Part shown: piece after piece, positions 5,716 through 8,363 of the stretch | Position numbering within the stretch: the first letter of the stretch is position 1 | How the letters are laid out: every line of letters starts with the position of its first letter | NCBI GenBank assembly: GCA_011065005.1 | Contig: JAAKFP010000088.1 | Location: 1 to 8,363, forward strand | Length of the DNA stretch: 8,363 nucleotides | Reading direction: 5' to 3' | Source of the DNA: Chlamydiota bacterium | GTDB taxonomy: Bacteria > Chlamydiota > Chlamydiia > Chlamydiales > Waddliaceae | The notes under the pieces: model-generated | What the model saw: the letters and a program-made list of their open reading frames with translations, nothing else | The model's database searches: none | Told to the model about the DNA's origin: nothing | Translations under genes and position numbers: made by a program

Positions 5716-7241
5716 TGTTGTTTGAGATAACAAAAGTTCCCATCGATAAGCATGCTTTAGAATCTGTTCCCCCGCCGACATCGGCAGGCGGTGTTGTCCT
5801 CTTTGAAGGTCGTGTTCGTGATCATCATCATGGCAGGCAGGTTACTGCTCTAGACTATGAAGTTTATGAGGAGCTTGCCCTTACCGAAGCGAAAAAAATT
5901 ATTCAAGAAGCCAAAGAACAGTTTTCCATTGTTGACGTTCACGTCGTACATCGTATGGGTTATCTTGAAGTGGGGGAGCTAGCGCTCTGGCTGCGTGTTG
6001 CTGCTCCACATCGGGCTTCAGCTTTCCACGCTTGTCAATATATTATCGATCAACTGAAAACCCGGCTACCAATTTGGAAAAAAGAACACTATCTTGATGG
6101 AGATGCAACCTGGGTAGCCTGTAAAAATTGTTCTCAACACCAAAATATTTCACTCAACGAAAAAGACTATTACCACCGCCAGCAGCAGTTAAAGAAAATT
6201 GGCACTGGAGGGCAAGAGAAGCTGAAACAAGCGCGCGTTTTGGTTGTAGGTGCTGGAGGGCTAGGGTGTCCTGCTCTTACCTACCTGACCCTAGCAGGAA
6301 TTGGACATGTTGGCATTTGTGATGGCGATACGGTCGAGGTGTCGAACTTACATCGACAGACTTTATACTCTTATAACGATATAGGCACTAAAAAAGTGGA
6401 GTTGGCAAAACAGCAGTTGTCTAAGCTCAACCCTTTTGTAAACATCACAAATTATAATCATCACCTCGAGCTCTCTAATGTACAGGAAATACTTTCGAAT
6501 TATGATCTCGTTCTAGATTGCACAGATAGTATTCAGACGAAATATCTTCTTCACGACGCTTGCTATTTTCGAGAAATTCCCCTCATTCAAGCGGCCATCT
6601 ACCAGTTTGAAGGGCAGCTACAAGCATTTCTTCCAGGAACCACAAGTGGGTGCATGCGTTGTCTGATGCCACACCCTCCCCAGTCCGGCAGCTATCAGAA
6701 CTGCGAAGATGCCGGCGTCATCGGATATGTTCCTGGAATTGTCGGATCCTTTCAAGCGATGGAAGCAATAAAAGTTCTCCTTGGAGAGAAGGATACGTTA
6801 GATAGAGAGCTTCTGCTCGTCAATCTTAATAACTATGCCCTCACGAGATTAGAACGGTTGAAAAATCGCGACTGCCCTCTCTGTGGAGAAAACCCATCGA
6901 TTACAAAAATTGCCTCGGAAAACTATTCAGAACCCATGCCTGTGGAATGGGAAATCAACTTGCGGAATAGTCACGAACAGGTGTTAAATGAATATCATCT
7001 CATTGACATCCGTACTATTGAAGAAAGAGATTACGGGAATGTATGTGAGCGTTCGATGGAACATATTCCCATGGAACAGAGAAATAGATTACACACCTTA
7101 CCGAAAGATAAGCAATACCTGTTGGTCTGTCAATGTGGAGGTCGCAGCTACCAACTTGTACAGGAATTAAGAACTTCTGGATTTCATCATTTCTATTCCC
7201 TTGAGGGAGGTGTCAGCAAACTAAGAGAATTGATAAAATGA
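5715..7241 (+). CDS. moaE-moeB: Triple fusion: MoaE, MoeB/ThiF-type E1 adenylyltransferase and rhodanese domain
   Basis: The 508-residue product (ATG 5715) joins three functions. Residues 1-135 are MoaE, the molybdopterin synthase large subunit: FEGRVRD (30-36), LDYEVYEELA (46-55), HRMGYLEVGE (79-88), PHRASAFHA (98-106), and K115 and K122 matching the two catalytic lysines. Residues about 152-395 are a MoeB/HesA/ThiF E1-like domain: GAGGLG (179-184) for ATP, NLHRQ (211-215), DCTDS (268-272), and the complete zinc ligand pairs C313/C316 and C387/C390, with C330 in the AGV-type motif. Residues about 425-506 are a short rhodanese domain with active-site loop CQCGGRS (C472, R477) and a closing GG. 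MoeB-rhodanese proteins are known; adding MoaE in the same chain is less usual. All key residues look intact. It overlaps moaD by 1 nt and the transporter gene by 4 nt. Confidence 0.95.
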   Translation: MLFEITKVPIDKHALESVPPPTSAGGVVLFEGRVRDHHHGRQVTALDYEVYEELALTEAKKIIQEAKEQFSIVDVHVVHRMGYLEVGELALWLRVAAPHRASAFHACQYIIDQLKTRLPIWKKEHYLDGDATWVACKNCSQHQNISLNEKDYYHRQQQLKKIGTGGQEKLKQARVLVVGAGGLGCPALTYLTLAGIGHVGICDGDTVEVSNLHRQTLYSYNDIGTKKVELAKQQLSKLNPFVNITNYNHHLELSNVQEILSNYDLVLDCTDSIQTKYLLHDACYFREIPLIQAAIYQFEGQLQAFLPGTTSGCMRCLMPHPPQSGSYQNCEDAGVIGYVPGIVGSFQAMEAIKVLLGEKDTLDRELLLVNLNNYALTRLERLKNRDCPLCGENPSITKIASENYSEPMPVEWEINLRNSHEQVLNEYHLIDIRTIEERDYGNVCERSMEHIPMEQRNRLHTLPKDKQYLLVCQCGGRSYQLVQELRTSGFHHFYSLEGGVSKLRELIK

Positions 7242-7978
7242 TGTCGTTGCTTTTCTTTGTCGTCGCTGTGATCTATTCAATGGTCGGCATGGGAGGGGGC
7301 TCTTCGTATATTGCGATTCTTGCTCTGTTCGACGTTCCCTATCTTGCTATTCCTTTCATTGCTAGGCTATGCAATCTCATTGTCGTTACGGGAAACACCT
7401 ATCACTTTGTGAGGCAGGGACATTTTAGCTGGAAGTTGTCCTGGCCCTTTATTGTAAGCGCGATTCCAATGACGTTTTTCGGCGCTACGATTCCTATCAG
7501 CAAGCAACTATTTCTGACATTACTGGGAGGAACTCTTTTCCTTCTCGGTGTTAAGCTGCTAATTATTGACCGTTGGTATGTGGATGAGAAGATAATAAAC
7601 CCCATCAACCGGAAGTGGGCATTTGGAATAGGGGCAGTACTCGGATTTCTTTCTGGACTGACAGGGGTTGGAGGAGGAATCTTTCTCGCACCTGTTCTCC
7701 ATCTTCTGAGGTGGGGAACCCCTAAACAAATTGCTGCTAGCGCTTCCGTTTTTATCTTTTCGGGGTCGTTGGCGGGATTGGCGGGGCAGGCGATCACTCA
7801 CTGGAGCCCCTCTAACCTCACAGATTACTGGATCCTCTTCGTCGTAGTCCTCTGTGGCGGGCAGTTGGGAAGTTTTTTGGGATCGAGCAAGTTTTCACAG
7901 AATGCCATCAGAAAATGTACAGGAGCTGTCGTCCTCTTTGCCGGCATGCGCCTCTTGATGAAGGTGCTATCATCCTAG
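7238..7978 (+). CDS. TauE/SafE (TSUP) family membrane transporter
   Basis: The 246-residue product is hydrophobic throughout, with about eight membrane segments in two repeated halves. Each half opens with a glycine motif typical of TauE/SafE (former DUF81) proteins: GMGGGS at 17-22 and GVGGGIFLAP at 143-152. The length is typical. Family members move sulfite, sulfoacetate, other sulfonates or unknown anions across the inner membrane; the substrate cannot be read from sequence. The start ATG 7238 overlaps the preceding stop as ATGA; ATG 7241 is one codon later. This tight coupling makes it the last gene of the Moco operon and suggests a related role, such as handling a sulfur compound tied to dithiolene synthesis or to a Mo enzyme such as sulfite dehydrogenase. 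That is inference. A large palindrome follows 23 nt after the stop. Confidence 0.9.
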   Translation: MMSLLFFVVAVIYSMVGMGGGSSYIAILALFDVPYLAIPFIARLCNLIVVTGNTYHFVRQGHFSWKLSWPFIVSAIPMTFFGATIPISKQLFLTLLGGTLFLLGVKLLIIDRWYVDEKIINPINRKWAFGIGAVLGFLSGLTGVGGGIFLAPVLHLLRWGTPKQIAASASVFIFSGSLAGLAGQAITHWSPSNLTDYWILFVVVLCGGQLGSFLGSSKFSQNAIRKCTGAVVLFAGMRLLMKVLSS

Positions 7979-8001
7979 AATGTCCCATCTTTTCTTTTTT
8001 A

Positions 8002-8055
8002 GGTTAAACACGGATTTTCACGGTTTAATTACACCGTGAAAATCCGTGTTTAACC
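8002..8055. repeat. Perfect palindrome: 23-bp stem, 8-nt loop
   Basis: The left arm (8002-8024) starts GGTTAAACACGG and the right arm (8033-8055) is its exact reverse complement; the loop is TTAATTAC. Within each arm CACGG repeats 10 bp apart (CACGG-ATTTT-CACGG). A T-rich stretch (7989-8000) precedes it, but no T-run follows on either strand, so it is not a canonical intrinsic terminator. It may end or stabilise the operon transcript. Its perfection and its position beside an IS200-like transposase gene also fit a REP/REPIN-like or MITE-like element. Confidence 0.9.
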
Positions 8056-8150
8056 AAACAACAGCCATTTCCATATTGGAATGATTTGAAGGATAGGAAG
8101 TTCAATAGAAAGGGGTCGTTGGTGCATTGTGCATAACTCTTGTGCTACAT

Positions 8151-8175
8151 CAGCAAAAATGCTACTTTTTCGCTG
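8151..8175. repeat. Imperfect hairpin just before the transposase gene
   Basis: CAGCAAAAA (8151-8159) pairs with TTTTTCGCTG (8166-8175) with one bulged C; the loop is TGCTAC. It ends 14 nt before the transposase ATG. IS200/IS605-type elements carry subterminal hairpins recognised by their transposase, so this could be one, or it could sequester the start region in RNA. The right end is not visible, so neither can be confirmed. Confidence 0.4.
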
Positions 8176-8189
8176 TTTACTTTGAATTA

Positions 8190-8363
8190 ATGAATGAGAT
8201 CAGACCTTTGGCTAGACGAAAGCGAATCATTTTACCGGGATTTCCTTATCATGTAATGCTCCGAGGTAACGATGGCCAGCCAATTTTTCTTGAAGACTCA
8301 GATCGCGCACGGCTCTGTTTGTTCATACAATATGCGATCGAAAAGCATCGTATAAATGTTCAC
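8190..8363 (+). CDS. IS200-like (Y1, REP-associated type) transposase, N-terminal part cut by the window end
   Basis: The 58 visible residues from ATG 8190 match the N-terminus of Y1 single-strand DNA transposases of the REP-associated group: ARRKRIILPGFPYHV (8-22), then LRGNDGQPIF (24-33), then a charged helix DSDRARLCLF (36-45) and a strand ending NVH. The frame is open to the last base; the catalytic HUH motif and tyrosine would lie downstream, outside the window. A TTG at 8208, which would give the more typical MARRKR opening, is an alternative start; neither start has a clear Shine-Dalgarno. Such genes can be solitary RAYTs that act on palindromic REP sequences or parts of IS200/IS605 elements. 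The perfect palindrome at 8002-8055 makes the first option worth testing. Whether the gene is intact cannot be judged here. Confidence 0.85.
   Translation, partial: MNEIRPLARRKRIILPGFPYHVMLRGNDGQPIFLEDSDRARLCLFIQYAIEKHRINVH

Noticed and set aside
8002..8055. Calling the palindrome an intrinsic terminator
   Set aside because: No T-run follows the stem on either strand; the T-rich stretch lies before it. Kept as a repeat of unknown role.
8069..8081. Small palindrome TTCCATATTGGAA as an operator
   Set aside because: Only 5-bp arms, a single copy, and no gene-proximal promoter to act on.
1569..8117. Inverted match GACCCCTTTC (1569-1578) and GAAAGGGGTC (8108-8117) flanking the operon, as possible element ends
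   Set aside because: Only 10 bp match with no extension; a match of this size is expected by chance in a window this long.
8119..8151. Promoter for the transposase gene (TTGGTG with an extended -10-like TGCTACATC)
   Set aside because: The spacing and hexamer matches are poor and several equally weak alternatives exist in the same stretch.
1..8363. CRISPR arrays, tRNA or rRNA genes
   Set aside because: No regularly spaced repeats, cloverleaf-like segments or rRNA-like sequence were seen on either strand.

Overview
The window holds an almost complete molybdenum cofactor (Moco) biosynthesis operon on the + strand (1708-7978). To its left is the 3' part of an unrecognised gene with a Ser/Pro-rich N-terminal region (2-1471). 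To its right is the 5' part of an IS200-like (REP-associated type) transposase gene (8190-8363, cut by the window end). All supported genes read left to right.

Organism: base composition is slightly AT-rich, Shine-Dalgarno sites are ordinary, and the first gene encodes an orphan, disordered-plus-helical protein. This fits a mesophilic Gram-negative bacterium. The style of the first protein recalls host-associated bacteria such as environmental chlamydiae, but that is a weak impression. No marker gene here fixes the taxonomy.

Layout: (i) 2-1471, orphan gene still open at the left edge. (ii) 1472-1707, intergenic, with a good sigma70-type promoter candidate (TTGACC-17-TATTGT, 1643-1671) about 30 bp before the operon. 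(iii) 1708-7978, seven tightly packed genes: moeA, moaA, moaC, a mobB-mobA fusion, moaD, a moaE-moeB-rhodanese triple fusion, and a TauE/SafE (TSUP) membrane transporter. (iv) 7979-8189, with a perfect 23-bp-stem hairpin (8002-8055) and a weaker hairpin (8151-8175). (v) 8190-8363, transposase N-terminus.

How the genes work together: MoaA and MoaC convert GTP to cyclic pyranopterin monophosphate. MoaD carries sulfur as a C-terminal thiocarboxylate and, with the MoaE domain, forms molybdopterin. The MoeB-like E1 domain adenylates MoaD, and the rhodanese domain probably hands it sulfur. MoeA inserts molybdenum. The MobA half attaches GMP to form the bis-MGD type cofactor, probably helped by the GTP-binding MobB half. 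The only classical step missing is the MogA/MoaB adenylyltransferase. No molybdate transporter is present. The TSUP transporter is translationally coupled to the operon, which suggests a link to sulfur compounds or anions, but its substrate is unknown.

Most notable: the single-chain MoaE-E1-rhodanese protein next to a free MoaD; the recurring use of conserved Gly-Gly codons at gene ends as Shine-Dalgarno-like sequence for the next gene; and the large palindrome between the operon and the transposase gene.
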